Assembly (NCBI GenBank): GCA_028583685.1
Contig: JAMXIF010000058.1
Span: forward strand, 13,784,485 to 13,848,484
DNA: 64,000 nt
DNA from: Petaurus breviceps papuanus
Taxonomy: Eukaryota; Chordata; Mammalia; Diprotodontia; Petauridae
Reading direction: 5' to 3'
In this document: positions 1-12,013 of the stretch, piece after piece
Layout: each line of letters begins with the position of its first letter
Numbering within the stretch: the stretch's first letter is position 1
Program-made: the position numbers and the translations under genes
Notes under the pieces: generated by a model
Told to the model about the DNA's origin: nothing
The model's database searches: none
The model's input: only the letters and a program-made list of their open reading frames with translations

Positions 1-574
1 TTATCAACTCCTGAGATCTCTTCCAAACTTTCTCCTTCTAACCTCCAGGTGTCTGTACTATATCTCTTTCCTATAGTGGGTGGCTTTTCCCAAGAAGCAG
101 ACATTTAGAAAATTAATCCTGGATGTTAAGTCACTAGTTATTGAATTTAAGCCATTACCCACACTAGTAGCCAATCTCCAAACTTCCAAGAGCTATTACA
201 TCTGCTGTACTCCTAAATCCATTGCTATGCCATTACAGCTGAGATCTTTTGGCCTTGGTCTTAGCGTGACAATAAAGCTATAAAATTTTGCTTCAGAGAG
301 AAAAATATTTAATGGAGAGTATTAGGATAGAGACTAAAGGGTAATTTTTAGCTAAAGTAAGTGAACATACTTATGTAGTATAAAATGAACCAACAAGTAC
401 ATAGTTCATGGACCATCAGGGGAATGCTTATTTTGATAATATATACATTCTTAAGTAATGACTTCTATAAAAGCAAAATGTAGTACTGAACAATAATCCT
501 AAACATATATATATATATAGCAAACAATTACTACTATAAGCAGAATGGTCCTGGACTACCTCTCCTAGGTTCAT

Positions 575-615
<41 letters not shown>

Positions 616-1394
616 GGGGAAGGGGACAGAGCCATCAGGCTCCTCCTCTCTCTGCTCCCTTCACAGTAGAAAAGAATGAGAGGAGGGGTAAAAGTAGACT
701 TCATCAATAAGAACATTGACTTGATTTGACTGCTCCTATCAGTGTTAAGGGAAGTGAGCAACAGGAAGGAAGTTTAAGGGCCCAGACTCCCAAAATCTTT
801 CCTACTTTTGGTGAAAGTGGGTCCCACTCTGTCATCTTAATCATATGTTTCTTCTTAGCTTCCTAATTATATATAATAATTCCTTATCACCTACTTACAG
901 GTGATACTCTGTCTATTTGTATTGGAAACAATGCCTATCTACCTTAGAAGCTTTTCTTTCAGAAGTCAGATTGGAAAGAAGGTCCATCTCCCTCTGCCAG
1001 GTTAATAGTACTGAAGGAAGTAGAATCCGTCCTATCTATGATAGGAAACTGTGGCCCTTTGAGGAATATCCCTGCACTGGAAGAAGCTAGTTTAGGGAGA
1101 GGCAGGCTCTCTGGGGAGAGAATGGGACTATTTGAATCCTCATTCAAATAGCCAGAAGTTACTAATTAGTAAGTATGACATTTCAAAGGACAGGGGCACT
1201 AGCTGGGAGCACTTCATAGCATTGCTCTTTGGTAGATTAATTGCTATCCATGTTAATTGGTAGGTTAATACTACCCATGAATATATGCCTAATTCATTAT
1301 TCAAAAAATAGAAAGTGGGGATACCCCTAACATCATCAATACTAGAACTAAGTACTCATTCTTTCATCTTGGTAACAGGGCAGATTAAGCAGAA
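1..1394. other. Non-coding stretch, no recognised gene
   Basis: AT-rich DNA. Only the (AT)n and (GA)n tracts stand out. The short open frames have no recognisable protein motif. Confidence 0.6.
577..613. repeat. (GA)n microsatellite
   Basis: About 18 ga units; a short (AT)n lies upstream at about 507-519. Confidence 0.97.
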
Positions 1395-1530
1395 AGGTGG
1401 CATGGTGGCACGGATAGAGTCCAGGCCTCAGAAGCAGGAAGAGTTGAGTTCAAATCCTATCTCTGACACAGACTGGTTCGGAGATACTGGATAAGTCATT
1501 TAAACTTTCAGTGCCCCTGTAGTTGCAGAG
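1395..1530 (+). repeat. Degraded tRNA-headed marsupial SINE
   Basis: It shows the order ggtggcatggtggcacggat, gagttgagttcaaatcctat, ataagtcatttaaact. The tail is lost. Confidence 0.75.
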
Positions 1531-3316
1531 AGGGTTCCAATCTCCCCTAGTGGGGAGAGTCTCCCATTGCAAGTTCCCTACTCTGATGAAATCATAGATC
1601 TAGAACAACAAAAATGTGAACTTGGTGAATAGGGAATTAAACTACAACAGAGGGCACTGAAAAAGCCTTCAAGGAACCAAAGAGGAAATCTCTATTGGGG
1701 AATTTCTCCCCACTAGACAGAGGAGACATTTTTGACTCACCTCAGACCATTCCCCACAGGACTGTATGTATCCTGCTGACATTACTTACAGATTCCCAAG
1801 TGAATTAAGTTCTTCAAATAAGAAGAAATACCTCTTTGAATTTCTACCTTAGGTTTTCCCAGTCCCTCAGGATCTGGGACCTCCTGTTCTAATCAGTTCA
1901 AGGCCATGATAACTGGATGGGGGTCTTTTTCCAAGTGGGGGATTTCCTATGATGTCATGGAAATGCTCGGCATATCCCAGAAGTGGGAGTCCTGCCAGGA
2001 AAGCCTGAAGTGGAGAGGAGGCTTGGCCTTCGGGGAAAAGGGCTGGTGTCATTGAGGGCCGGAAATGTCTGTTCCAGCTGGCTGCCTAGTAATGGCAGGC
2101 CTCTTTCATCAGCTGATTCCTTGCATTAATACACTTTTAACCCAGGAAAGGAATAAGGATATAAACAACAGAGGCTTCAGTTATTGTCAGCAGTGGAAGT
2201 CTGGTCTTGGGGCTATGGCCCAGACTCTGGTTTATTGGCCCAGGTGTCCTGGTCTCTCTCAATTTGATATGAGAAGTGCTGGAGGCTGGGCAGCACTTCT
2301 TGCTTCCACACCCTACAGCCAAGCACTTTTCTTGCTCTTCCCTTTTCCCTTTTCCCCTTACCCTCTTATTCACTCTTCTCTTAGTTCAGAGAAGATGGGG
2401 AGATAGTTCCCTATTCCTCCCTCCCTTCCCTCAGCCATTGGAATCTGCCATCCAGCTTGTGCTGGATGCTGTCTCTGGCCTACCATGGTTTTATAATTGT
2501 CTCTGGTTAAAATTTAAATAGACGTGTTTCAGCCTGAGAGGGGAAAAAAATGTAAACAAGCCCTTTCTGCAGTATTTCAGAACTGCTGACTTCCAGTGCT
2601 TTCAATTTCTGCACTGGGAGACTCATTCAGCTCCTAACAACCAGGGAATTGAGAAGTGCCACAGGCCTGTCTTTTTAAAGGAGTTTTGAATCCATTAAGA
2701 AACTCTGCTATGCTTTTGCATCATTTAAATTATTGGGATCCAGCTTCTGTCGGGGGCCATCTTTCTGATGAGTTGAGGAAGACCTAGCTTAGACACCTTT
2801 ACAGAATTATGGGTTTTAGGTAACTGGAAGGAACCTCTGAGATTCTGGTCGATTCAGTGACCCATCATGCTTCAAGAGGACCCATTATGAACCATGCTAT
2901 GGACCTCCTGTCGGAGAACTGATAGGCTCAAGATGCAGAGAGAGAGAGACATGCGTTTTTGGACCTGGCCAACATGGGAATTTGTTTTGCTTGATGATGT
3001 ATATTTGTTACAAGGGTTTTATTTTCCTTTTTGTTTCCAGAGGGGTTGGGGAGAGGATGGTTAAGAATAAGGTCTCCTCCCCTTTCCCCAAATGAGGAGA
3101 AAACAGAAGGAAGGCCGGACAAACAGGACAGCTGTGAAAATTACATGTCAAATTTATTACATTCTTTAAAAGACAGGCAAGCACTGCATAACAGAGATTA
3201 TCAATTTCATGTATGATCTTCCTCTTCTGTTTCACAATATATAGGGAAATGCTCATTTTATTTGGTGTTCATTAAGTTTAGAATGAAACAACCACAACAA
3301 AGAACCTCCATGGTAA
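1531..3316. other. Repeat-poor non-coding stretch
   Basis: I recognise no repeat or gene here. Pyrimidine-rich segments near 2330-2440 produce open frames without domain features. Confidence 0.5.
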
Positions 3317-3324
3317 TCTAGAAC

Positions 3325-3517
3325 AATAATTCTGAACCTTTTTATGGCATTAGATCCCTTTGGCAGTCTGGTGAAACCTATGGACACCTTCCCAAAATAA
3401 TGTTTTAAAATGCATAAAATACATAGGATTACAAAGGAAATCAATTGGATTGAAATACTATTATCTTAATATTTTTTTTAAAAAACAAGTCCATGGACCC
3501 CAGGTTAAGAACCCCTA
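3325..3517. mobile_element. hAT-like non-autonomous DNA transposon
   Basis: The ends are inverted copies: ttctgaacctttttatgg at the left and ccatggaccccaggttaaga at the right. They are flanked by an imperfect 8-base duplication (tctagaac at 3317, tctagtcc at 3518). There is no coding capacity. The 8-base duplication supports the hAT superfamily; the exact family is not identified. Confidence 0.7.
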
Positions 3518-3534
3518 TCTAGTCCAAACACTCA

Positions 3535-3650
3535 TCTTACACTTGGACCTAGAGAAGGAGAATGACTTGTCCAAGGTCACATAACCAGTTAGTGGCAGAA
3601 CTGGGATTTGAACCCAAGTTTCCTCATGCTATTTTCACTACCCCATTTTG
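3535..3650 (-). repeat. Core-SINE fragment (MIR/Ther type)
   Basis: The reverse strand carries the core with tgacttgtccaaggtcacat and gggatttgaacccaagt, typical of these SINEs. Confidence 0.75.
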
Positions 3651-4888
3651 TTTCATCACTGTGCCATCCAAGCTTTCTGAAGAATCTGTGGAGAGAATTG
3701 CCAGTTCTTTCCCTGCTGAGATTTTTATTGTCGTTGTTCTATCCTCATGAAAAAATGGGTCTGTATTTCTGGTGAAATAAAGGCAATAACTATACCAACA
3801 ATAATGACAAAACCTCCAAACCCTGGAGAAATAATGAATTCATATGTCAGCTTTTTTCTTTTCTCCTTTCTTTTTGGGCCAGAGTATGAATCTATTATGA
3901 CGCTGTTGTCGCTCTGGAATTGGGGGAAAGGTGGTTCTCATTGTGGGGGTGGTAGTTGTTCTGTTTTCTTTGCATCGCATCTGAGATACAGACATAATTT
4001 CCCCCCTGAGAATGGGTCTATTGTTGGCCAGTTCAGGGGATGGAGAGCTGGGTTTAGTTTTCTATATGCAAGCAAACCCTTCTACTTTCTTTGTGTTTAT
4101 CCAGGAGTAGTCAGGCTATTTTTTGGAGTCCCCATCAAGAAAATTGATCTTGTGCATTTTGCTTTTTTATGTAATATATTGCTTTGTTTTCTGGGAGAAG
4201 GATGGACTCAGCAATAAACTAGGAGGTTTTTTGGAGACAAGGATGTGGTCAAGTTTTTCTAACTTTATGAAAGGTTGGCAGTACAGTACAAATAGATGGA
4301 TTCTGAAAATAGCTTTTGATTCAGAGACTTCTTACCTCAGGTAAGGAGAGTAAGAACATGAATCTAATTCTTCCAATTAATAGATCAACAGAAGTTTTCC
4401 AATGGTGATACAACCATGCATGATGAGAAAATTTCTTCCCATTGGTACATGAAGATTGGTCTTCTACTAGTAAGGTTAGATTTGTTCCAGATATAATTTA
4501 TCAATTAGATAAATTCACTCATACACCTCCAGGACAGAGAAGTTTTAAAAATTGTTCTCTTTGAATGTCTATACCATCTTAATGACCCATATCATCAACA
4601 AAAATAAACTACTCAAATTAATAAGTAAAATTTAAAAGTGACCTTACAAAGGAGCATATAGGGGAAAATCTAGGCAACGTGAAAAAAACCCAAAAGATGT
4701 CAATGAAAATTTATTTTAAAAAATATAAGTAATCATATATAAAGGCATAAGGTTCAAATTGTTTGCATTTTGTTTTGAAAGGGTATATATTAACTTTAAT
4801 AAAATGAAAGCACTACTATTCTGATATACTATCAAGTAAAGTCATCTTAGAACTTTCCTTCTGAGAATACCCCACATTTAACATTTAT

Positions 4889-4890
<2 letters not shown>
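3651..4890. other. Non-coding stretch with unexplained 156-codon open frame
   Basis: A frame at 3747-4217 (+) is open for 156 codons. Its product is rich in Phe, Gly and Ser, shows no recognisable domain, and the frame has no convincing start context or splice sites. I see no repeat here and regard the frame as chance. Confidence 0.4.

Positions 4891-4922
<32 letters not shown>
4891..4922. repeat. (AC)n microsatellite
   Basis: Sixteen ac units. Confidence 0.97.
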
Positions 4923-4924
<2 letters not shown>

Positions 4925-4954
4925 TGTTTGTGTATGGTTGTTTGCATGTGGTCT

Positions 4955-5290
4955 TTTCCATTAGCCTGTGATCTCTTTGGGGACTGCAACTGTTTTTTGC
5001 CCTTTTTTTTTGCATCCATAGTCCTTAGCACGGTACCTGGCACGTGTTGTTCTTCAGTTGTGTCTGACTCTTCCTGATCCCATTTGGTGTTTTTTTGACA
5101 AAGATACTGAAGTGGTTTGCCATTTCCTTCTCCAGTTCATTTTACAGATGAGGAAACTAAGGCAAGCAGGGTTGAGAGACTTGCCCAGGGCCACACAGCT
5201 AGTAAGTGTCCAAGGCAAGATTTGAACTCTATCCAGTACACCATCTAGTTGCCCCTGCACATAGGTGCTTAATAAATGCTACTGTTTTCT
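4955..5290 (+). repeat. L2 LINE 3' end, split by a SINE1
   Basis: Left part: attagcctgtgatctctttg to cttagcacggtacctggcac. Right part (5256-5285): gcacataggtgcttaataaa. Together they match the L2 3' terminus. A SINE1 on the opposite strand occupies 5045-5255. Confidence 0.85.
5045..5255 (-). repeat. SINE1 (long form) inserted in an L2
   Basis: Read in reverse it has the tRNA-like head ggggcaactagatgg, a body and the long tail complementary to gagaaggaaatggcaaacca, ending at tgttgttcttcagttgtgtc. It sits inside an L2 3' end and is therefore younger than it. Confidence 0.9.
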
Positions 5291-5379
5291 GACTATTCAG
5301 AAAAAGAGAGGGGCCAATCATATGGTAAGAGTGAGGTTACTTGGATTATTTTAGCTGCTACACCCATGAAACGTTACAA

Positions 5380-5550
5380 GACCCAGGAAAAGAGCACTGG
5401 TTCTGGAATCAAGGGATCTGGGTTCAAACCTCATCTCTGACATTTAGTAGCTATGGAGCCTAACCCAAGTCACTTACAACTCTCAAGATCTCTGTTTCCT
5501 CAACTGTAAAATGAGGGTTTCTCTGAATGACCTCTGAATGTTGTTCTGGA
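5380..5550 (+). repeat. Ther1/MON1-like SINE
   Basis: It shows ggatctgggttcaaacctca, taacccaagtcacttacaac and ctcaactgtaaaatgagggt in the correct order. Confidence 0.8.
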
Positions 5551-5734
5551 CTTATGACCCTGAGACCTGTAGTGTAGTGGGTGGGGCTTTTGAAGAATCA
5601 CACAGGCCAAGAAAGGCCAAATAGGTGGGTTGCCATTTGTACTAAGGGAAAAGATTGCCCCCTTTGATGAGATCACAGATATCTTATTGAACCTTCTATT
5701 TGCTTCCATTATCTTTTATAGTTTCTTTTTTTCC

Positions 5735-5822
5735 TAGTGGGTAGAGAGCTGACCTTGGAACCAGGAAAACCTTCATTCAAATTCTGCCTCTGACATATTA
5801 TCTGTATGACCCTGAGCAGTGC
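5735..5822 (+). repeat. SINE head fragment
   Basis: The segment tagtgggtagagagctgacc ... attcaaattctgcctctgac matches the tRNA-like head only. Confidence 0.7.
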
Positions 5823-6598
5823 TGACCTGCATTAGAAGAGGGGGCTTTCTAATCCAGAAGTTTCCTGTATCATTGAAACTATCCTGTTTTTTGTTTTTTT
5901 TTTCCTTTCCGGCCAGAGAATATTCCCTTTTATTCTCTGGAGGTGAGGGAGCAGAGTTTCTAGGTTGCCAAGGGGAGTCCTGCCTGTGTTGGGAATGAAT
6001 GGCAGCTCCATCCTGCACTTCTTACCTGGCTATAGATCCCTGACCTACTTACCATGAACACTGAAGAAAGAAGATTGACCACAGAGGACCACTGGATAGG
6101 GTTAGGAGTGAAACATGGATCCTCAGCAATAGTCATATGAGCCTGAGATGGGGGTGTGGGGTGTGGGGGGAGGCAGGAAATAGCAGAAAGAGGAAGACAG
6201 GAACATCCCATTTCCTTGTCCCTCCTGAGACACATATGGTAACTTTTAAATCTTAAAATACAAATTAAATGTTAAAAAACAAAACAACTTACAAGTAAAA
6301 TAATAGAATAATGTTTTTCATTAAAAGGAATGGCTTTAATATTATTTTAACTTGACATATTTTAGTATAATGCCATAGTTTTGGGGTTTTTCTACAATTT
6401 AAACTCTGAGTAAAGGCCTGAGGTAAGTCTTGGTGTCCAGTGGCTCCAGAGGAACTTAGTTCAACTCTGATTTATACCTTGTTCAGCTGGGGCAAATCCA
6501 AAGGGTGGGGAGGATGCCAGGGATGCCTTGCTTGGCAGAGTTGTGGCTGAACTGGGTCTGGATACCACTACCCTTATCTCTACTGTTCACCCTCACAA
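5823..6598. other. Non-coding stretch
   Basis: Nothing recognised. It is AT-rich at 6240-6400. Confidence 0.5.
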
Positions 6599-6776
6599 GG
6601 GGGTGTAGAACCCACTGGGTGGTGAATGGGGTGCTTGACTAAGATTCTGAGGGACCTGGGTTTAAATCATACTTCAAATCCTGGACAAGTACCTCAGTTT
6701 CCCGAGCTGTAAATGAGGGAGTTGGACTTGATGGTTTTTAAGGTCCTTTCCAGCTCTAAATCTCTGATCCTACGCT
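6599..6776 (+). repeat. Ther1/MON1-like SINE
   Basis: Begins cactgggtggtgaatggggt and ends aaggtcctttccagctctaa atctctgatcct, a complete 3' end of this type. Confidence 0.85.
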
Positions 6777-7919
6777 CCTCTCATCTTCCTTGCTCTCACC
6801 TTCCACTAACCCCTGAACAAAGTCAAAGTGGCTACTTTTTCTAAAAGAAAGGGAGCAGGACCATTGACTCGAGTTTCCCAGCTTCCTCACCCTACGACTG
6901 ACATCACTGTTGTCCTCACTATGGCTCTGGGCCATGAAAACTATTTAGAATAGTCTAGTGTTTTTTTTTTCTAAACAACAGCAAAATGAATTTTATTTTT
7001 AAAAACTTTATTTTTACATAATAGGTGCTTAATAAATACTAACTGACATACATTTATCATTTGTTCCTTCCACCAGCCACCCCCTTTTTTTAACCAACAA
7101 TCTAAGCTTATATTTTATTAATTTGTTTTATATACATGTATAATCTGTCCTTCCTACTACACTCCCCTCCCCAGTTTGAGGTTTCTTTTTATAAAACCAA
7201 GAATCTGAACTTTATAAATGTATTTACTTGGTTTACATGCATATAAAATTAAAAAAAAAACTGTCCTCACTGTCCTCCAACCCCAATTTGGTGTTTCTTC
7301 TAAGGCACTCAACAGTAACTATGCCGCCATTAGGAAAGAATTGGAATGAAGAACTTGGTTGCTGCCCCAGGCCATGTCCTTGTGGCTAAGTGGAAAGAGG
7401 AGTGTGCGTGAGCTCTCTCCGGTACATTTGGGCGGGGGAGAGCATTTCCATCCACCTGTACCTTTGGAGAAGACAAATGGGGAAATTCAAGAACCCAAGT
7501 GGGAAGTCAGAATCTGGAAGACAAGCTGAGAAGGCTCAGGGACAGGACTGATACAAATACCCTCCAACAAAAGAGGGAGAAAGAGAAAAGGAAATTTCAT
7601 TTGAAGAGGAAGAAGGTCAATGTCATATGGAAGAACCACAGATGACACAAGATTAAAACAAAACATGCAGTTCTTATGGGGATGGGTACTGCTGATCATG
7701 CTGCTGGAATACGTTATGGTGTGATATGCCACTGAGTTCAAGGCAGTATTTGTTTGGGTTGTTCATTACATACAACATACAGAATGCCAGACTTGGGCAT
7801 CAGAAAGACCTGTCTCTGAAGCAGGATAACTGGGGAACTATAGGCCAATGACCTAACCTCTTCGTGACCCAGGCTACTCGATGATTATGAGTTATAGACA
7901 AGTGGCCCATTTCTATTTG
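6777..7919. other. Non-coding stretch with weak repeat remnants
   Basis: AT-rich with poly-T and poly-A tracts (6960-7270). A degraded SINE head (+) is likely at about 7785-7875 (cagacttgggcatcagaaag). No gene recognised. Confidence 0.45.
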
Positions 7920-7920
7920 C

Positions 7921-8071
7921 TTTTTTTTTGTTAAAGCAATTGGGGTTAAGTAACTTGCTCAAGGTTACATGGCCAGTTATTTTGTGTGGGTGCCAAGTAT
8001 CTGAGGCCGGAACTGATACCGGGTCTCCCGACGCTGGGGCTGGCGCTCTTACTGCGCCACCTGGCCGCCCC
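7921..8071 (-). repeat. Short-form SINE1/WSINE, CpG-rich
   Basis: In reverse it reads ggggcggccaggtggcgcag, then ccggcctcagatacttggca, and ends in ttaaccccaattgctttaac with an A tail. About seven CpG sites survive in the head, more than in any other SINE here, which suggests a younger copy. Confidence 0.9.
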
Positions 8072-8224
8072 AACCCATTTGTGAAGAAAATTTCTGCACT
8101 GAGTTTCTTGAACTGATAAAATCACAGTTCTGCCCTGCCCCCTTCTCCCTCTGCCCATAATCTATAGCAACTTTATTTTTCATTTCTGTGTGAAAGACGT
8201 TTCCTATCTTAAAAGGAACTAGGC

Positions 8225-8450
8225 TCTGGGATAAGAGCTCTTCAGTGTTTGCAAAGACCCCTTACAAAAATGATTCTATCCAGGCCCCCCAACAATCCTA
8301 AGAAGTGAGTATCATTTACAGATTAGAGGACTGAGGTCGAAAGAGGTTAAGTGATTTGCCCATGTTTTATACTAACAGCGCCATAGGCAGGATTTGAAAT
8401 GAGTCCATCCTGATCGTAAACCCATTACTCTACATGCTGCTTTAACGAAA
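8225..8450 (-). repeat. Core-SINE (MIR/MAR1 type)
   Basis: The reverse strand shows tttacagattagaggactga, aagaggttaagtgatttgcc and gcaggatttgaaatgagtcc. Confidence 0.8.
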
Positions 8451-9044
8451 GAAAGCTTTGTGATCGTGAGCAATATTAGGCAAGTTTAGTACATTCTCCC
8501 TAATGATGATGAGATGAGTGAGAATGTCAGAACAAGACGCCTAACCCCAGGGATGCTATTAAAATTGTTACATCTCTAGTTCATGTGGAAATATTCATTC
8601 CATTTATCAGAAGAAGTACAAAGATGGTTTTCATTATGATTAAGTCCTTACAACTGCAGAAATGTGTAATTTATAAAAGGATTTTTTTTTTATTTTAAAA
8701 ATCACACCAGAACAGTTTGGTTATCTAGGGATTGACTGAATTTCCTTTGAATCTGCTATTTCATAAGTTTGGACACAGATGTATGACCTGGCCTTGTATC
8801 TATTCTCTCTTCTTTTCTTTCCTCTTCCCTTTTCCCCCTCTTTCTTTGTCTCCCTTGCAAAATCTTCTTTTCTAATAGGGAGTTTCGGCACCTTTGACAG
8901 TTTCCCTTTTATTCACAGTTCTACCATTCTAGGAATGCGTGTAGAGGTCTGTCATGGGTCTTGAGACACACGCAATCCCTGACATACAGGGGTTTCCACT
9001 CAAATGGAGAAGACAAGATGCAGGATGTCTCTTTTCTTTGATTT
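8451..9044. other. Non-coding stretch
   Basis: No gene or repeat recognised. A pyrimidine-rich block lies at 8800-8860. Confidence 0.45.
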
Positions 9045-9230
9045 CCCCTAACTTATCACTTGTATTTCTTCTATGGTAGTAACGCCAGTATGCTTTATAT
9101 TCGGGCTATTCATGTATATGTCTTATTTCTTCCATTTATTCCTTGAGGGCAGGTCCCTGGTACATCTTGGTGACTCTAACAAACTTAGCAGAGAATATGG
9201 CACATAATATAGGAACTAAATATACATTTT
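9045..9230 (+). repeat. L2 LINE 3' end
   Basis: It contains attccttgagggcaggtccc and later atatggcacataatatagga, matching the degraded L2 terminus. Confidence 0.65.
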
Positions 9231-10084
9231 TTTTTTCCATTAGCCAAAAGAACATAGGACAGAAACCCACCCTATTAGGATTGGGGGAGAGCGGTAGAAG
9301 AAGTTTGCCTTTCGTTTCTCATGGCTTTCTCTTTTGGGGTTATTGTTCCATATCTACTCTTGCATCTTCCATCACTTTTTTAGGGTTTTGAGGACCACTT
9401 GAAATGGTTAACTGCTCCGGTAGCTTCCTCCAAAGCCAAAGAGTACACATGTATATTTGACAGTGAGTTAGTGGAGTTTTGTATGTGTGCTATTTTAATT
9501 TTAACAGTACTTTCTGATTTTACTAAATTCATGGCACATTCTCAAAGGTGGACTCCTAAAGGAGGAAAAAGCCGGGGAATGTAGAATGGGAACAAAGTAA
9601 GGATATTGTTTCTTTTGGTATATACATATTAGGTGTTGAATAAATATTTGTTGGAATGCATGAGGTCATGAATGAGAAGCACAATGAGATTGCCCTAAAC
9701 GGCAAGTTGATAACACAAATTTGAGCTTTATATGATGTTCTAAGCTATTTCCTTGGTTTAATCCAACTGGTGCCCACTCAAGCGTCTTCCTAGGGAGAGT
9801 GTTGGTGGATGCTGATAAAAGCCAATGCTATACCAGAAGACAAGCAACATATGCCAAAACTGGAGTATAAACTTAATGTATTTTGCCCTGAACTCTGTTT
9901 GCCCCTCTGTGTACCAGACAAGTTGTATTAATTGTGATCATCTCACTTAATCCTGGTATTTGTTTTGGGATTCTGTGTAGACTGTTGACTTTTACCTATC
10001 TTGACCTGGGCCATGCTTGACCTTAAGTTTTGTAGCCTTCTTCCAAGATTGGTAAATCAAATGAGTAAGTAACTGTGGGCCCTT
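9231..10084. other. Non-coding stretch with a second L2-like tail
   Basis: An L2-like tail (tattaggtgttgaataaata) is at about 9600-9665. The rest is unassigned. Confidence 0.45.
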
Positions 10085-10245
10085 TATGATATAATAGAAA
10101 AAGTGCTAGATTTGAAGCAGAGGACCCGAGTTCAAATACTGTCTCTGATACACACTACCTATCACTTAGTCTCTCTGGGTCTCATTTTCCACATTTGTAA
10201 AATTAGAAGGTTGGATTAGATCAGCACCAAATTTCTAATATAGTT
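10085..10245 (+). repeat. Ther1/MON1-like SINE
   Basis: It shows ataatagaaaaagtgctaga, gacccgagttcaaatactgt and acatttgtaaaattagaagg. It lies about 100 bases upstream of the RAB5C retrocopy. Confidence 0.8.
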
Positions 10246-10339
10246 CTCCCCTATGATGCCACAGAAAGATCTGGAGATGAGAATTTTTGAAACCATGGAG
10301 GATGCCACCCCACTATTTCTTACTACTTTTTATTCCCAC

Positions 10340-10355
10340 AGAAAAATAATGTATA
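10340..10355. repeat. Target-site duplication, left copy (RAB5C retrocopy)
   Basis: The 16 bases agaaaaataatgtata recur exactly at 12014-12029, immediately after the A tail. The A-rich start fits insertion by L1 machinery. Confidence 0.95.
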
Positions 10356-10393
10356 GAAAGGAGGAAATGAAGGCCGGCGCCTGGGACACTGAC

Positions 10394-10412
10394 GGGGGGG
10401 GGGGGGGGGGGG
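10394..10412 (+). repeat. Run of 19 G in the retrocopy leader
   Basis: Uninterrupted G run in the 5' leader. A second run of 13 G lies in the 3' UTR at 11320-11332. Both may be expanded or miscalled in length and could form G-quadruplexes. Confidence 0.9.
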
Positions 10413-10566
10413 AGGAGCGGAGCCAGTCCGCAGAGCCGGCCCCAGCAGCCCCATCGCCCCAGAGCCTCATTGGAGGCCTCCTGTCCCCACTAAGTGCCTC
10501 TGCACTCAGTATTAGCCTCCCACCCCATCCCCCACGCTCATTGGTGCCACTGCTGTGGGACGGGCC

Positions 10567-11022
10567 ATGGCAGGTCGGGGAGGCGCAGCACGACCCAATG
10601 GACCAGCTGCTGGCAACAAAATCTGCCAATTTAAACTGGTCTTACTGGGGGAGTCAGCAGTGGGCAAGTCAAGCCTCGTTCTCCGCTTCGTCAAGGGACA
10701 GTTTCACGAATACCAGGAGAGCACAATCGGAGCGGCCTTCCTCACACAGACTGTCTGCTTGGACGACACAACGGTCAAGTTTGAGATTTGGGACACAGCA
10801 GGACAAGAGAGGTATCACAGCCTGGCCCCCATGTACTATCGGGGCGCTCAGGCAGCCATTGTGGTCTACGACATCACAAATACAGATACATTTGCACGGG
10901 CCAAGAACTGGGTGAAGGAGCTGCAGCGGCAGGCTAGTCCCAACATAGTCATTGCACTCGCTGGCAACAAGGCTGACCTGGCTAGCAAGAGAGCTGTGGA
11001 TTTCCAGGAAGCACAGGCCTAA
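10567..11022 (+). CDS. Residual open frame of the RAB5C retrocopy (151 aa, truncated GTPase)
   Basis: This is the part of the retrocopy that would be translated from the RAB5C start if it were transcribed. It covers residues 1-151: the N-terminal extension, P-loop, switch I, switch II with WDTAGQE, and NKAD. The stop removes the last strand and helix, the SAK loop and both C-terminal cysteines. The product should therefore neither fold as a full GTPase nor attach to membrane. A longer start 12 bases upstream (10555) is open but is not the RAB5C start. Expression is unknown; I list it only because it is a long, conserved reading frame. Confidence 0.45.
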   Translation: MAGRGGAARPNGPAAGNKICQFKLVLLGESAVGKSSLVLRFVKGQFHEYQESTIGAAFLTQTVCLDDTTVKFEIWDTAGQERYHSLAPMYYRGAQAAIVVYDITNTDTFARAKNWVKELQRQASPNIVIALAGNKADLASKRAVDFQEAQA

Positions 11023-12013
11023 GCAGATGACAACAGCTTGCTGTTCATGGAAACATCAGCAAAGACAGCAATGAATGTGAATGAAATTTTCATGGCAATA
11101 GCCAAGAAGCTGCCCAAGAATGAGCCCCAGAATGCACCTGGTGCCCCGGGCCGCAATCGGGGTGTGGACCTCCAGGAAAATAGCCCAATCAGCAGGAGCC
11201 AGTGCTGCAGCAACTGAGCCCCACTTGCCCACCCACTGCCCCCCACCTCTCCCTGCCTGAACAACCTGACTGGAATCCACTCTAACCAATCGCACTTAAC
11301 GAAAGCGAGCCGCCGCCATGGGGGGGGGGGGGAAGGGGAGGGGGCTGCCGTGATTTCTCCATATATTTTTTGATCGTAGGCTGGAGGGAGCTATTCCACC
11401 CGCACCTTTCTGTACAAATACTAATTCAATTTTAAGTCTTAAGTCACTTTTTTAATATATATGAACTTCAGCTCTTCCCCTCCCCTCTTATTCTTTTCTG
11501 GTGGTAGCTGCATGTCCCAATTCTTCTCCCTACCCTTGTATTTTTTAGGGGTGGGGGGATAGGGAGGTGGTTACCCCTCCTGTCCCTTTTGCTGATTGGG
11601 AGAAGTGTTGGTAGCACCTCAGTCTCATTATATCCTCACTCACTGTCTTGGAGTGGGGTTTATCTTGGGATGGAAGGAAAACCTGGGTGGGGAAGGGAAG
11701 TAGGAGGATTTTCCCTCAGCTGGTTCTTATTGGGGCCACCCTATTCCTTTACCTCACCCCACTGACTCACAGCCCAGAGAGAAACAACATTATTATGGCA
11801 GCCAAGAACCCTTTTCCCAAATCTCCTGCTACCACCTGGACCTCTGGCTCTGAGCCCTATTTTGACCAAATCATAATGATGAGTATTTGGGGGGAGGGGG
11901 GAGAAGGGAACGGAACCAACTTTTTCTGCATTTTGTATTGTATGTTTTCTTCAACATGTAACCAATCAGTATCTTGTCAATATAGTACACCGATCGACCT
12001 CTCAAAAAAAAAA

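Larger units (their letters stand above)
10356..12013 (+). pseudogene. RAB5C: Full-length processed retrocopy of RAB5C mRNA
   Basis: RAB5C is a small GTPase of early endosomes that controls vesicle tethering and fusion. The copy is colinear with the mRNA and has no introns. The start codon at 10567 sits in a good context (gggccatgg), and the frame runs to tga at 11215-11217, giving 216 codons as in RAB5C. Visible motifs are the P-loop GESAVGKS (residues 28-35), WDTAGQ (75-80), NKAD (134-137), ETSAK (162-166) and the prenylation end CCSN (213-216). One break is seen: codon 152 (11020-11022), Tyr in RAB5C, is taa. No indel interrupts the frame. An open product would stop after NKAD and lack ETSAK and CCSN. 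A 5' leader (10356-10566, with a 19-G run) and a 3' UTR of about 790 bases are included. A variant poly(A) signal aatata (11979) precedes the A tail at about 12004. Compared from memory with human RAB5C, few residues differ, so insertion looks fairly recent. No promoter is evident. Confidence 0.96.

Noticed and set aside
1395-1530. tRNA gene candidates suggested by gttcaaatc boxes in many places
   Set aside because: These are the tRNA-like heads of SINEs; none has a complete cloverleaf outside a SINE context.
3747-4217. 156-codon plus-strand open frame
   Set aside because: Composition is biased and no family is recognisable; likely chance.
10253-10915. A 220-codon open frame overlapping the RAB5C retrocopy in another frame
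   Set aside because: It starts in upstream DNA, crosses the G run and reads the RAB5C sequence out of frame. It is a shadow, not a gene.
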